Below, piece after piece: positions 36,051 through 45,150 of a DNA stretch of 64,000 bases. The position numbers were made by a program, and so were the translations under genes. The stretch spans positions 7,927,001 through 7,991,000 of the forward strand of contig NZ_CP108518.1 of assembly GCF_035989885.1 (NCBI RefSeq). The letters are read 5' to 3'. This DNA comes from Streptomyces sp. NBC_01232 (lineage in GTDB: Bacteria > Actinomycetota > Actinomycetes > Streptomycetales > Streptomycetaceae). The notes under the pieces were generated by a model. That model had not been told where the DNA came from and made no database searches. It saw only the letters and a list, made by a program, of their open reading frames with translations. Position 1 is the first letter of the stretch; each line of letters begins with the position of its first letter.

Positions 36051-36437
36051 TCAGGGAGCGCCTTCCGTGCCCGTGGGCCGCGCCGGAAGAGTGTCGCCGT
36101 CGGCCTGCCCGGCGCCGATCCGGGAGGCGAGTCGCCGGGTCGCGGCCTGCGCGCCCGATGCCATCCGCCGGGCCTCCGCCTCGAGTGCCGCTTCGCCGCG
36201 GCCGGTCAGGCGGTAGTACTTGCGAAGCCGGCCCCGGTGGGTCTCCTCGCGGTCGAGCTCGATGGCTCCCTCGGCCGTCAGCCGGTCCAGCACCCCGTAG
36301 AGCGTCCCGATGCGCAGCTGCACCTGCCCTTCGGACAGGGCGGTGGTCTCCCGGACGATGCCGTAGCCGTGCCGGGGCTCGTCGGCCAGCGCGGTCAGTA
36401 CGTAGAACGCCGTACGCGTCATCTCTCGCGGGGCCAT
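36051..36437 (-). CDS. PadR-family transcriptional regulator
   Basis: 128 residues with the PadR winged helix: TRTAFYVLTALADEPRHGYG, then QVQLRIGTLYGVLDRLTAEG and RGRLRKYYRLTGRGEAAL. A perfect palindrome lies ten bases upstream of the ATG, which suggests autorepression. The target may include the neighbouring ATPase gene or itself only. The ATG at 36437 follows no strong ribosome site and the mRNA may have a very short leader. Confidence 0.9.
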   Translation of the reverse strand: MAPREMTRTAFYVLTALADEPRHGYGIVRETTALSEGQVQLRIGTLYGVLDRLTAEGAIELDREETHRGRLRKYYRLTGRGEAALEAEARRMASGAQAATRRLASRIGAGQADGDTLPARPTGTEGAP

Positions 36438-36446
36438 GAAGCCAGC

Positions 36447-36467
36447 ATATCCTGACAATCAGGATAT
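36447..36467. promoter_or_regulatory. PadR operator palindrome
   Basis: ATATCCTGA and TCAGGATAT, a perfect nine-base inverted repeat around CAA, directly upstream of the PadR gene. AT-rich in a GC-rich context, as expected for a PadR box overlapping the promoter. Confidence 0.75.
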
Positions 36468-36483
36468 ATTGGATGCATCTCGG

Positions 36484-36864
36484 TCAGGCGGCGGCCTGTG
36501 CCTGCAGGGCCGGGTGCCAGACGGCCCGTACGGACTTCCCGGACCGGTGGGGCCGTACGGTCACGGACGAGGCCAGCTGCTGCACGATGCCCCAGCCGAA
36601 CCCGCCCCCGTTCTCGGGGTCGCCCGGCCGCGGCGCCGGGAGGGTACGGCTGCCGTCGTGGACCTCCACCACGAGGCCCTCCTGCCGGCACGACATCCTC
36701 AGCAGCCAGGCGCCCTCCGTGTGGCGGACGGCATTGCCCAGCAGCTCGCTCACCACGAGCAGCACATCGTGCACGTCGGCCCACGGACACCTCGCCTGCA
36801 GGAAGCGCCGTGCGGCGCGCCGGGCCAGCGCGGTGTTCGTGCGGGAGGAGTCGAGGACGAGCAT
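36484..36864 (-). CDS. Anti-sigma-factor-type ATP-binding protein (HATPase, RsbW-like)
   Basis: 126 residues forming a lone GHKL ATPase domain. VSELLGNAVRHTEG is the N box with the Mg-binding asparagine, VEVHDGS the G1 box, and GGGFGWGIVQQLA the G2 box. Such small proteins bind and phosphorylate anti-anti-sigma factors or bind sigma factors; many copies occur in Streptomyces. No sigma or anti-anti-sigma gene is adjacent. The ATG is preceded by GGAG nine bases upstream. Confidence 0.88.
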   Translation of the reverse strand: MLVLDSSRTNTALARRAARRFLQARCPWADVHDVLLVVSELLGNAVRHTEGAWLLRMSCRQEGLVVEVHDGSRTLPAPRPGDPENGGGFGWGIVQQLASSVTVRPHRSGKSVRAVWHPALQAQAAA

Positions 36865-37017
36865 GGCAAGAGGCTCCTGCTCAGGAGGGAACGGTCGGAG
36901 GCGGGCCGAAGGGCCGTACACCAGGTTCCCAGCGGCCGAGCCGGTAGGGCCATCGGCATTTCGGCCGACCCGGGCCCACGTGCGAGGCTTGCCCCGCACC
37001 CGGGAGGAGACCACACC

Positions 37018-37668
37018 ATGCACACGCCGAGCCGGCCCGAAGACCTCGAACACCCCGAACTGCTGTGGGCCAGGGCGGTGACGATGGCGGTGGTGGACAC
37101 CGCCTGTTCCACCGGCACCGAGTTCGCCCTGGACGACGACGGTCTGTGGTGCCACTCCACCGGTGGCGACGGCTGGTGGCGCCTGACCGTACTGGACGGG
37201 GGACACGCGGTGTTCTGCGGCCAGGACCCCGACGGCAGCCACACCCACGTCGACGGCGAGCAGATCGACTTCCTCGCGGACGGACCCGACTGGCTGCCCT
37301 GGGACCTCCTGCGGGACGACGCCGCGGGCAACCTCTTCGGCTTCGTCTACTGGTGGCAGGACGGTGCCTGGCACCGCATCCCGTACCCGGACGAGCTGCA
37401 GGAGGACGGACTGGAGGGGGCCGCCGCCTGGGTCGGCGCGGACGAGGAGGAGTTCCTCGGACTGACCGTGTCCTCGTTCGACGTGCCGGGCAGGATTCCC
37501 GCGAGCCTGACCGGGGCCGTCGCCCGGTTCGCGGCGCTCGCGCGGGAACGCAAGGCCGACGCGGCCGCCGTGGCGGCCCTGTTGGCGGCGGGCCACACCG
37601 AGGGGCGGCCCGCCCCGCGCCTCGACGCGGCACTCGACCTCGCCACCCGCGCGGGCATCCTCGCGTAG
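37018..37668 (+). CDS. Conserved hypothetical protein
   Basis: 216 residues, acidic and tryptophan-rich in the first two thirds (GDGWWRLTVLDGGHAVFCGQ, WLPWDLLRDDAAGNLFGFVY), with an Ala-rich helical C-terminus. No signal peptide, membrane segment or catalytic motif that I recognise. GGGAGGAG precedes the ATG. It resembles uncharacterised cytoplasmic proteins common in Streptomyces. Confidence 0.8.
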   Translation: MHTPSRPEDLEHPELLWARAVTMAVVDTACSTGTEFALDDDGLWCHSTGGDGWWRLTVLDGGHAVFCGQDPDGSHTHVDGEQIDFLADGPDWLPWDLLRDDAAGNLFGFVYWWQDGAWHRIPYPDELQEDGLEGAAAWVGADEEEFLGLTVSSFDVPGRIPASLTGAVARFAALARERKADAAAVAALLAAGHTEGRPAPRLDAALDLATRAGILA

Positions 37669-37797
37669 GGACCGTCGGACCGCCGGTCCCCGTGGCGTGA
37701 CGGGAAGCACCCGGCATGACCGGGGACCGGGGGACCGGCGTACGGCAGATGGCGGACGGCACTTGTGGAGCCGCGCTGCGGTCAGCACGCTTGATCC

Positions 37798-39123
37798 ATG
37801 ACCACTCCCGCCCCCGGTCCGGTGCGGCCTCCTGCGACGGCCCGGCCGGACGAAGCACGCCGGGCGCTGGTGGCGGGATCCGTGGGCAACTTCATCGAGT
37901 GGTACGAGTTCGGGATCTACGGCTACTTCGCCACCGTCATCGCGGCGCAGTTCTTCACCCCCGAGGGCGGCAGCGCGGTGGAGGGGCTCGTCAAGGCGTA
38001 CGCGTCGTTCGCCCTGGCCTTCTTCTTCCGTCCGGTCGGCGCCGCGGTGTTCGGGCGGTTCGGTGACCGGGTGGGCCGGCGGCCCGCGCTGGTCCTGGTC
38101 GTCTGTCTGATGACCGGTGCCACGGCGATGATCGGCGCGCTGCCGACGTACGCCTCGATCGGCGCGGCCGCGCCGTGGCTCCTGACGCTGCTGCGGATCC
38201 TGCAAGGACTTTCGGCGGGCGGGGAGTTCGGCGGGGCGGTCTCGGTCATGACGGAGTGCGCGCCACCGGGCCGCCGGGGCCTGTACGGAGCCTGGCAGTC
38301 CTTCACGGTCGCGCTCGGCCTCCTCGCGGGCGCCGGTGTGGCCGTGGTCCTGGCGAGCGTACTGACCACCTCGCAGCTGCACGGGTGGGGCTGGCGGGTG
38401 CCCTTCCTGCTGACCCTGCCGCTCGGGCTCGTCGCGCTGCGGCTGCGGTTGCGGCTGCCCCCGGACGAGCCGCCGGCCCCGGCGCGGCCCGCCCTCACGG
38501 CGCCCGCCCTTGTGCCCGGGCGTCGTTCGGCGGAGACGGTCCGGGCCGTGGCGTCGGGCATCGGGCGGATGATGGGCTGGTCGGCGGCCGGATACACCTT
38601 CCTGGTGGTCCTGCCCTCCTACCTGCAGAGCACGCTCGGCACCACCTTCCAGCAGGCACTGCTGGGCACCGTCCTGGCGAACCTGGGGTTCGCCGCGTCG
38701 ATCCTGCCCGCCGGCGGGCTCAGCGACCGGATCGGGCGACGGGCGGTGATGGTGGCGGGGGCCCTGCTGGTGGCCGTGCTCGCACTCCCGCTGCTGCACG
38801 TGGTGCAGGACCCCGACGGGTCGCCGTACGCCAAGGGAGCGGCGCTGTTCGCCGCCGGGGCCTGCGTCGGCCTGATGGCGGGTCCGGGACCCGCGATGCT
38901 GGCCGAGATGTTCCCGGCCAGGGTGCGCTGCACCGGGCTCGGGCTGGCGTACGCCCTGTCCAACGCCGTGTTCGCCGGCTGTGCGGGACTGATCATCACC
39001 GAGGTGGCCGAGCGGACCGGGGACGTCGACGTCCCCGGCTACTACGCCGCTGCGACCTGCGCGGTCAGCGTCGCCGCACTGCTGACGCTGCGCGGGGACG
39101 ACCACGAGCGGGCGCTGCGGTGA
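37798..39123 (+). CDS. MFS transporter, metabolite:H+ symporter (MHS) type
   Basis: 441 residues with 12 predicted membrane helices. GSVGNFIEWYEFGIYGYFAT is the characteristic start of the MHS family (KgtP, ProP, ShiA-like), and GRFGDRVGRRPALVLVV and GGLSDRIGRRAVMVAG are the two MFS loop motifs. It probably imports an organic acid, sugar acid or compatible solute by proton symport. It overlaps anmK (GTGA), so the substrate might be linked to cell-wall sugar recycling, but this is only context. Confidence 0.88.
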   Translation: MTTPAPGPVRPPATARPDEARRALVAGSVGNFIEWYEFGIYGYFATVIAAQFFTPEGGSAVEGLVKAYASFALAFFFRPVGAAVFGRFGDRVGRRPALVLVVCLMTGATAMIGALPTYASIGAAAPWLLTLLRILQGLSAGGEFGGAVSVMTECAPPGRRGLYGAWQSFTVALGLLAGAGVAVVLASVLTTSQLHGWGWRVPFLLTLPLGLVALRLRLRLPPDEPPAPARPALTAPALVPGRRSAETVRAVASGIGRMMGWSAAGYTFLVVLPSYLQSTLGTTFQQALLGTVLANLGFAASILPAGGLSDRIGRRAVMVAGALLVAVLALPLLHVVQDPDGSPYAKGAALFAAGACVGLMAGPGPAMLAEMFPARVRCTGLGLAYALSNAVFAGCAGLIITEVAERTGDVDVPGYYAAATCAVSVAALLTLRGDDHERALR

Positions 39124-40367
39124 GCCGCCTGCGCGTGATCGGGCTGATGTCCGGCACGTCGTACGACGCCATCGACGCGGCCGCCGCCGACCTCTCCCTC
39201 CATGGCGACACGCTGGTGCTCACGCCCCTCGGGATGATCAGCACGGCCTACGACGACGAGCTGCGGGCGGACCTGGCCGGGGCCCTGCCGCCCGCCGCGG
39301 CGGACCTGGCCACGGTGTGCCGGCTCGACACCCGCATCGGGCGCGCCTTCGCCGCGGCGGCGGTGCGCGCGGACGAGGAGCTGTGCGGCGGACGGGCCGA
39401 CCTGGTGGCCTCGCACGGGCAGACGGTCTTCCACTGGGCCGAGGACGGCCGGGTGCACGGCACGCTCCAGCTCGGCGAGGCGGCCTGGATCGCCGAGGCG
39501 ACCGGCCGGCCCGTCGTCTCCGGATTCCGCACCCGCGATGTGGCGGCCGGGGGACAGGGAGCGCCGCTGGTCAGCGTCGTCGACGTGATGTGGCTGCGGG
39601 GCCGGCCCGGGGTGCCGGTCGCACTCAACCTGGGCGGGATCGGGAACGTGACGGTCGTGCCGGGCGGCGCGGAGGGGGCCGGGGGAGAACCTCTGGCCTT
39701 CGACACCGGACCCGCGAACGCGCTCATCGACGCGGCCGTGCGCGCGCTGGCGGGGCGCGACCCCGCGGACGCGGCGTACTCGATGGACGCCGGCGGAGTT
39801 CTCGCCGCGCGGGGCACCGTCCACCCACCGCTGTTGCGCAGGCTGCTGGACGAGCCGTACTACGCCCGTCCGGCGCCGAAGACGACGGGCAAGGAGCTCT
39901 TCCACCTGCCCTATCTGCTCTCGGCGCTGGACTCGTGCGGGCCGCTGCCCGTCGAGGACGTCGTCGCCACACTGACCCGGCTCACGGCCCGCACCGTGGC
40001 CGATGCGATCCGGCCCTTCGGGGCGACCGAGGTGATCGCGTCGGGCGGGGGGACGCGCAACCCGGTGCTGATGGACCGGCTGCGGGAGGAACTGGGCGGG
40101 GCCGGCGGTTGCGCGGTGCGGTCCTCGGACGAACTCGGGCTGCCCGCGAGGGCGAAGGAGGCGTACGCGTTCGCCGTTCTGGGCTGGCTCACCGCGCACG
40201 GCCTGCCCGGCACCGTCCCCTCGTGCACCGGCGCCCGGCACGCGAGCGTCCTCGGCTCGATCACGCCGGGCGGTCCGGGGCTGCGCCTGCCGGGGCCGCC
40301 GGCGGCCGCGCCGGTCCGGCTGACCGTCGGGGCACGGGGGGATCAGCCGGGCCGGCGGCGTTCGTGA
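39120..40367 (+). CDS. anmK: Anhydro-N-acetylmuramic acid kinase
   Basis: 415 residues, somewhat longer than the usual 370-390. GLMSGTSYDAIDAA is the N-terminal ATP-binding signature, LNLGGIGNVTVV and FDTGPANALIDAAV carry the substrate and metal sites, and SGGGTRNPVLM the second nucleotide segment. The enzyme phosphorylates and opens 1,6-anhydro-MurNAc from peptidoglycan turnover, giving MurNAc-6-phosphate. It is translationally coupled to the transporter upstream. Its 3' end overlaps the convergent hypothetical gene by 25 bases. Confidence 0.93.
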   Translation: MSRLRVIGLMSGTSYDAIDAAAADLSLHGDTLVLTPLGMISTAYDDELRADLAGALPPAAADLATVCRLDTRIGRAFAAAAVRADEELCGGRADLVASHGQTVFHWAEDGRVHGTLQLGEAAWIAEATGRPVVSGFRTRDVAAGGQGAPLVSVVDVMWLRGRPGVPVALNLGGIGNVTVVPGGAEGAGGEPLAFDTGPANALIDAAVRALAGRDPADAAYSMDAGGVLAARGTVHPPLLRRLLDEPYYARPAPKTTGKELFHLPYLLSALDSCGPLPVEDVVATLTRLTARTVADAIRPFGATEVIASGGGTRNPVLMDRLREELGGAGGCAVRSSDELGLPARAKEAYAFAVLGWLTAHGLPGTVPSCTGARHASVLGSITPGGPGLRLPGPPAAAPVRLTVGARGDQPGRRRS

Positions 40368-40753
40368 CGTGAGTGGCGTCCGTAGCGGGCGCGCCAGCGC
40401 GCAAGGAGCTCGGCCGGAGTGCGGGGCGAGGGCGTCGGCTCCGCGGGCCACTCCTCGCTCCGCGTAAGGGGCAGGAGCGGCATGAGGGAGCGCGTTCCCC
40501 CGATCTCCAGCGAGCAGAGCGGTGCGCCGCCGGGGATGTCGGCGCGCCCGATCCGGACCGTGAAGGGGCGCGGTGCGCCGCCGTCGGTGAGCTCGCCGCG
40601 CAGTTCCGTCACCGCGCGGCTCTCGGATGGCGTGGAGGACACCACCTTGCCGTCGACGAGCAGCTCGGTACGCCCACGCCCCGGACTGCGCACGACGGTG
40701 ATCGAGTGGCCGTCCTGGTCGAGGTGGAAACGCTGATGGGCCCGAGCCTGCAT
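40343..40753 (-). CDS. Conserved hypothetical protein
   Basis: 136 residues, hydrophilic, with a beta-rich first part (HSITVVRSPGRGRTELLVDG, FTVRIGRADIPGGAP) and a basic C-terminus (RWRARYGRHSRHERRRPG). AGGAGG at good spacing marks the start. An insertion sequence sits 37 bases upstream of its ATG and may have displaced its promoter. Function not recognised. Confidence 0.75.
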   Translation of the reverse strand: MQARAHQRFHLDQDGHSITVVRSPGRGRTELLVDGKVVSSTPSESRAVTELRGELTDGGAPRPFTVRIGRADIPGGAPLCSLEIGGTRSLMPLLPLTRSEEWPAEPTPSPRTPAELLARWRARYGRHSRHERRRPG

Positions 40754-40790
40754 GGCCGCCTCCTGGATCCGTCCCGCGACTCCAGCCTAG

Positions 40791-41654
40791 GCAGCGTCTT
40801 GTCGATCATTTGTCGAGCCAGATGAGGGTGCTGGCGAGGGTGATCGCGGCCTGGTAGCGGGCGGGATGCTTGTCGTAGCGGGTGGCGATGCCCCGCCATT
40901 GCTTGAGGCGGTGGAAGCAGCGTTCGACGACGTTGCGTCGCCGGTAGACGGCCCTGTCGAAGTGGCAGGGCCGTTCCCGGCGCCGGGCTCGGCCTGCGAG
41001 TTGGTCGACGCGCTCCGGGATCGTGGCTTTGATGCCGCGCCGGCGGAGGTAGGCGCGGAAGGCCCGGGAGGAGTAGCCCTTGTCCGCGATGACCCGCTCG
41101 GGCCGCAGGCGGGGCCGTCCGGGCCCGCCGCCCGCGACGCGGATGAGGCCGATGACGGTCTCGGCCTGGGTGCAGTCGTTGCGGGTGCCTGCGGTCAGAA
41201 CGAAGGCCAGTGGCCGGCCGCGTCCGTCGCAGGCGAGGTGAATCTTGCTGGTCAGCCCGCCGCGGGAGCGTCCGAGGGCCCGTTGTTCGAGCCCCCTTTG
41301 GCGGCGGTGTGCTGGTGGGCCCGCACGATCGTGGAGTCGATCGAGACCAGCCAGTCCACCTCGCCCGTGGTCTGGGCGGCGGCCAGGAGGCGGTCGAAGG
41401 TGCCGTCGGCGGCCCAGCGGGCGAAGCGTCCGTGGACGGTCTGCCACGGTCCGAACCGCTCGGGGAGGTCCCGCCAGGGCACACCGGTGCGGAACTTGAA
41501 CACGATGCCTTCCAGCACCTGACGGTGATCACGCCACCGCCCACGAGCCCGGCCCACCGGCGGCAACAACGGCCCGATCACCGCCCACGCGGCATCAGAC
41601 AACTCAGCTTCTCTCACGACCGGACCAACGATCCGATGATCGGCAAGACACCCC
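40791..41654 (-). mobile_element. IS5-family insertion sequence (864 bp) with CTAG target duplication
   Basis: Ends are imperfect inverted repeats: GCAGCGTCTTGTCGATCAT on the left and, read inward from the right, GGGGTGTCTTGCCGATCAT, sharing GTCTTG-N-CGATCAT. The four bases CTAG flank both sides (40787-40790 and 41655-41658), as expected for a target duplication of the IS427-type subgroup. It encodes one transposase in two frames. Ends, duplication and DDE residues are all intact, so the element looks recent and possibly active. Confidence 0.92.
40806..41617 (-). CDS. IS5-family transposase (two frames, -1 frameshift)
   Basis: Two overlapping reading frames: orfA 41617-41252 (121 aa, N-terminal DUF4096-type part, LSDAAWAVIGPLLPPVGRAR) and orfB in the -1 frame to 40806 (GGLTSKIHLACDGRGRPLAF onward). 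The slippery run AAAGGGGG on the coding strand (41299-41292) is where a programmed -1 shift would join them. The DDE residues are complete in the fused product: Asp in SIDSTIVRAH, Asp in VIADKGYSS, Glu in VVERCFHRLK. The split is therefore read as programmed frameshifting, not decay. Confidence 0.9.
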
Positions 41655-41734
41655 CTAGGTCCTGTCGTCGGAGTAGCGCCGGTTGCGGGCCAGGCGGGAC
41701 TTTGACGACAGGGCCGAGGGGGCTGGGCGGTACC

Positions 41735-43192
41735 TCACCCGGTCGGCAGCGGCGGCCGGTGCTGCGCCCACGGCCGGACGGCCTCCAGCTGCGCCGCCAC
41801 CCGCAGGATGCCCAACTCGTCGTCGCGGCGGCCGACCAGCTGCACGGCGAGCGGCAGACCGTCCGCGCCGACACCGGCCGGGACGGACGCCGCCGGGTGC
41901 CCGGTGACGTTCCACAGGGCGGTGTAGGCGACCATCGGGCGCGAGCGCACCATCGCCGTCAGCAGTCCGGCACCGTCCAGTGCGCCCGCCGGGCGGGGCC
42001 GCTCGGCGATGACCGGGGTCACCAGCAGGTCCATGGTGGTGAACATCCGGTCGGCGCGCTCCGCAAGCCGCTCGCCCGCCCTGATCCCGCGCTCCACGGC
42101 GGATTCGGGCACCAGGCGGGCCAGCGCGAGGGCGCTGCGGGTCCGCCGCTCCAGCAGATCGGTGCGCTCGACCGCGGCGGCCTCCGCCCGGACGCCGCCG
42201 CAGAACTGGGCGACGAACGGGGCCGTCGCGTCGGGGTAGCGGGGGTCGACCTCCCGCACGTCGTGGCCCAGTTCGCGCAGCGCCCGTACGGTCTCCAGCA
42301 GGGCTTCGACGTGCTCCGGATGCGGGCGCACCCCCGGCACGGCGGGCTTGGCCGAGTAGCCGATGCGCAGCCTGCCGGGCGGGGTCTCCAGGGCCCGTAC
42401 CCAGCCGGTGTCCGCGGGGCCGGGGCCCGGGCCGGCGCTCCACCGGTCGGTGGGGGTGGTGCCGGCGAGGACGTCGTAGAGCAGGGCGGAGTCGCGCACG
42501 GTCCGGGTGAGGGGGCCCACGGTGCCGAGGGCGTACCAGAGGTGGGCGTTGGGGGCGGTGGAGACGCGGCCGCGCTGGGGTTTGAGGCCGAACAGACCGC
42601 AGCAGGCGGCCGGGATGCGGATGGAACCACCGCCGTCGCCGCCGAGCGCCGCCGGGACCAGACCGGCCGCGACGGCGGCGGCGCTGCCGCCGCTGGAGCC
42701 GCCGGGGGTGCGGGTGGTGTCCCACGGGTTGAGGGTGCGTCCGTACGCGGCGGATTCGGTGAAGGGCCACTGGCCGAACTCGGGCATCGCCGTCTTGCCG
42801 ATGACGACGGCCCCGGCGGCGCGCAGGCGGCGTACGGCCTCGGAATCGGCGGTGACGGGGCTGCGGTTGGCGGCGCCGCCGAAGGTGGTGACCTGCCCGG
42901 CGACGTCCAGTTCGTCCTTGACCGCGATCGGCACGCCGTGGAGGGGGCCGAGGGGCTCCTGCGCGTCCCGCGCGTCGGCCTCGGCGAGGGCTTCGCGGGC
43001 CAGGACGATGCGGAAGGCCCCGAGGGCCGGGTCGGAGCGGGCGATGCGGCGCAGGGCGGCTTCGACGAGGGCGCGGGAGGTGGCCTTGCCGGTGCGTACC
43101 TGTTCGGCCTGCTGCTCTACCCCGAGGAACATCGACTCCGCGTCGTCCCGGTCCTGTTCCCTGCCCGCCGCGTCGTCCCTGTCGATGGCCAC
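41735..43192 (-). CDS. Amidase (amidase-signature family)
   Basis: 485 residues. Triad segments: [14 protein letters not shown] (Lys), [16 protein letters not shown] (cis-Ser) and [19 protein letters not shown] (Ser). This is a second, different amidase from the one at 12335. GTG start is taken because AGGGGG lies seven bases upstream; an internal ATG at 43132 with GGAG is a weaker alternative, in which case the acidic first 20 residues would be untranslated. Substrate unknown. Confidence 0.88.
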   Translation of the reverse strand: MAIDRDDAAGREQDRDDAESMFLGVEQQAEQVRTGKATSRALVEAALRRIARSDPALGAFRIVLAREALAEADARDAQEPLGPLHGVPIAVKDELDVAGQVTTFGGAANRSPVTADSEAVRRLRAAGAVVIGKTAMPEFGQWPFTESAAYGRTLNPWDTTRTPGGSSGGSAAAVAAGLVPAALGGDGGGSIRIPAACCGLFGLKPQRGRVSTAPNAHLWYALGTVGPLTRTVRDSALLYDVLAGTTPTDRWSAGPGPGPADTGWVRALETPPGRLRIGYSAKPAVPGVRPHPEHVEALLETVRALRELGHDVREVDPRYPDATAPFVAQFCGGVRAEAAAVERTDLLERRTRSALALARLVPESAVERGIRAGERLAERADRMFTTMDLLVTPVIAERPRPAGALDGAGLLTAMVRSRPMVAYTALWNVTGHPAASVPAGVGADGLPLAVQLVGRRDDELGILRVAAQLEAVRPWAQHRPPLPTG

Positions 43193-43571
43193 TACGTGTC
43201 CCCCTCGTCCTTACCTGCCGGTAACTGCGGCCAAGGCTGTCCTTCCACGGACCGCGCGTCAAGCGTGTGGGGCCGAAGTCGGCCTGTGAGCAGCCTGGTT
43301 GGGGGCGACATGGTCTGACGTCCCGCCGCGTCGCGGAGAAGTCCGGCTACCGGTCGACAGGATCCTGCCGCCAGGCGCATCGTGAACGTGGTGGCCGGCC
43401 GGCACCGTCGGCGAACCGGCGGGACTCGCTCGTTCAGGTGACCCCTCTGCTCTCCGCCCCGGCGGGAGGGGACCCGGTGCCACGATGTGGCTCGAAACGC
43501 ACGTGCGAGCGCCGTGGCATCCGCCGCTGACCGGGGGAGGGCCCTGATGCGCGGAACAGGGAGGCCCGGCG
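43193..43571. other. Intergenic region, no gene seen
   Basis: 379 bases between divergent amidase and membrane-protein genes. All frames give low-quality reading; no RNA gene, riboswitch or clear operator was recognised. It should hold the promoters of both genes. Confidence 0.6.
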
Positions 43572-45014
43572 GTGACCGACTCCATGACGGACACCCGGTC
43601 CCGGATCCTCGGCGCCGTCCTGCTCGTGGTCGGCTGGCTCGTCGTCGCCTGGGCGCTGACGGCGGCGTACGACGCGCCCTGGGCCACGTACACCGGATCG
43701 CCGGAGTGCGACGGGAGGGCGATGCGCCCGGGCGACGTGTGCATCAGCACCGGATCCAACAACGGTACGTACGAGGAGATCGTCGCCCGCAGGAAGGCGC
43801 ACGCGAAGGCGAATGCCTGGAACACCGTGGAGGCCGCCGGGTTCGTCGGCGCGGGCCTGGTCTACGCCGGGGCGGCCGTCGCCGGGGTCGTCGGCCGCCT
43901 GCGGGAGCCACTGCGCACCTCGCTCGTCCTCGGCGCCGGTACGGTGCCGATGCTGGGCGTCGCCGCGGCTCTCTGGCCGCTGCAGGCCCGGGTCGAGGCG
44001 GCATCACCCGTGCCGATCGGACTGCTGGGCCTGCCCGCCGCGGCCGTCACGGCCGCCCTGGTCGTTTTCGCCCTGTCGTCCTACCTGGCCGCCCTCTGGG
44101 ACGGGCCGCAGCAGGAGGACGCGCCCCACGGCGGGGCGCTTCCGCCGACGGGCGAGGAGGTCGAGGCCCGGCGCACAGCCGCGTCCGCGGCCTTCGACCT
44201 GGGTGAGTCGGACGACCCCTGGGCCGCCCGGCGGATCACGAAACCGCGCCCGGCCCACTACCCGGTCTTCGCCGTTCGCGGCGTACAGGCCATGGGAGTC
44301 CTGGTGTTCGCGGCGTCCTGCCTGCTCGCCGTCGCCCTCCGGGCGGGGGCGGCCGACCTGCCCGGCTGGCTCCCGGCCCTCGGGGCGGGCGCCGGCGGCC
44401 TGTTGTTCACCGTCCACGGACTGCGCTTCCCGCACCGGGGCGGCGGACCGGTGCGCCGGGGGTACGCCGTGGCGGCCGTGTCGGCCCTCGCCGTCGCCGC
44501 GGGTGAGCTGACGTCCCTCTCTGCGGTGACCTGGCCCGGCCTGCTGAACGCGATGGCGTTCTCGGCCGCGTTCTGGACGCTCGCCTCGTGGTTCGGCACG
44601 ACCCTGCCGAACGCGCCGGTCGCGGGGAGGGTGGTGTACACGCTGCTGGGCCTGACGCAGCTCCAGACGGCTGCCGTGGTGGTGTCGGCGGCGAGTGCCT
44701 CCGCGTCCTCGGTGGTGTCCGAGGTGGCGGCGTACGTCACGGGCGCCGTCGTGTTCGCGTGGGCAGGCCGGTCGTTCGACCGCGCGTCGAAGGCGGAGGC
44801 CCTCGGCGCGGTGCCGCCGACCGTCTCCGTCACCTGCCTGGCCGCCTCGTCGGTGCTGCTGGCCGTCACCGCCTACCGGACCGCTGTCGGGGGCTCGGGC
44901 TGGTTCGTGTGGGCGGTTGCCGCGGGTTGCGCCCTGGTCGGCGCCGTCCAGGCCCACGCGGCGGCCGCCCGCGTGGGCGCCGCCGACCGGTCCTCGCCGT
45001 CGGGAAGCGGCTGA
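43572..45014 (+). CDS. Multi-spanning membrane protein, unknown function
   Basis: 480 residues with roughly ten hydrophobic helices in two blocks, separated by a cytoplasmic-looking hydrophilic stretch around residues 175-230. An extracellular loop near residues 40-75 (CDGRAMRPGDVCISTGSNN) contains two cysteines that could pair. Similar loops occur in actinobacterial membrane proteins of unknown function. The GTG follows GGGAGG; an ATG at 43584 is possible. No transport or enzyme motif recognised. Confidence 0.8.
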   Translation: MTDSMTDTRSRILGAVLLVVGWLVVAWALTAAYDAPWATYTGSPECDGRAMRPGDVCISTGSNNGTYEEIVARRKAHAKANAWNTVEAAGFVGAGLVYAGAAVAGVVGRLREPLRTSLVLGAGTVPMLGVAAALWPLQARVEAASPVPIGLLGLPAAAVTAALVVFALSSYLAALWDGPQQEDAPHGGALPPTGEEVEARRTAASAAFDLGESDDPWAARRITKPRPAHYPVFAVRGVQAMGVLVFAASCLLAVALRAGAADLPGWLPALGAGAGGLLFTVHGLRFPHRGGGPVRRGYAVAAVSALAVAAGELTSLSAVTWPGLLNAMAFSAAFWTLASWFGTTLPNAPVAGRVVYTLLGLTQLQTAAVVVSAASASASSVVSEVAAYVTGAVVFAWAGRSFDRASKAEALGAVPPTVSVTCLAASSVLLAVTAYRTAVGGSGWFVWAVAAGCALVGAVQAHAAAARVGAADRSSPSGSG

Positions 45015-45150
45015 GTACACGCGACGGCGGAGGGGGTTGACCGCCGCCTGCAACACGCAGAGCGGTCGAGCGTGAGCACGCAGTGCGGGCGGGACGCGGA
45101 CCGGACCGGGAGGGGGAGGAGCATTCGCACACTTGGCTTAGGCTGACCCC

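Noticed and set aside
40806..41617. Transposase as a frameshifted pseudogene
   Set aside because: The slippery AAAGGGGG, intact DDE residues and intact ends fit programmed -1 frameshifting in this IS family.
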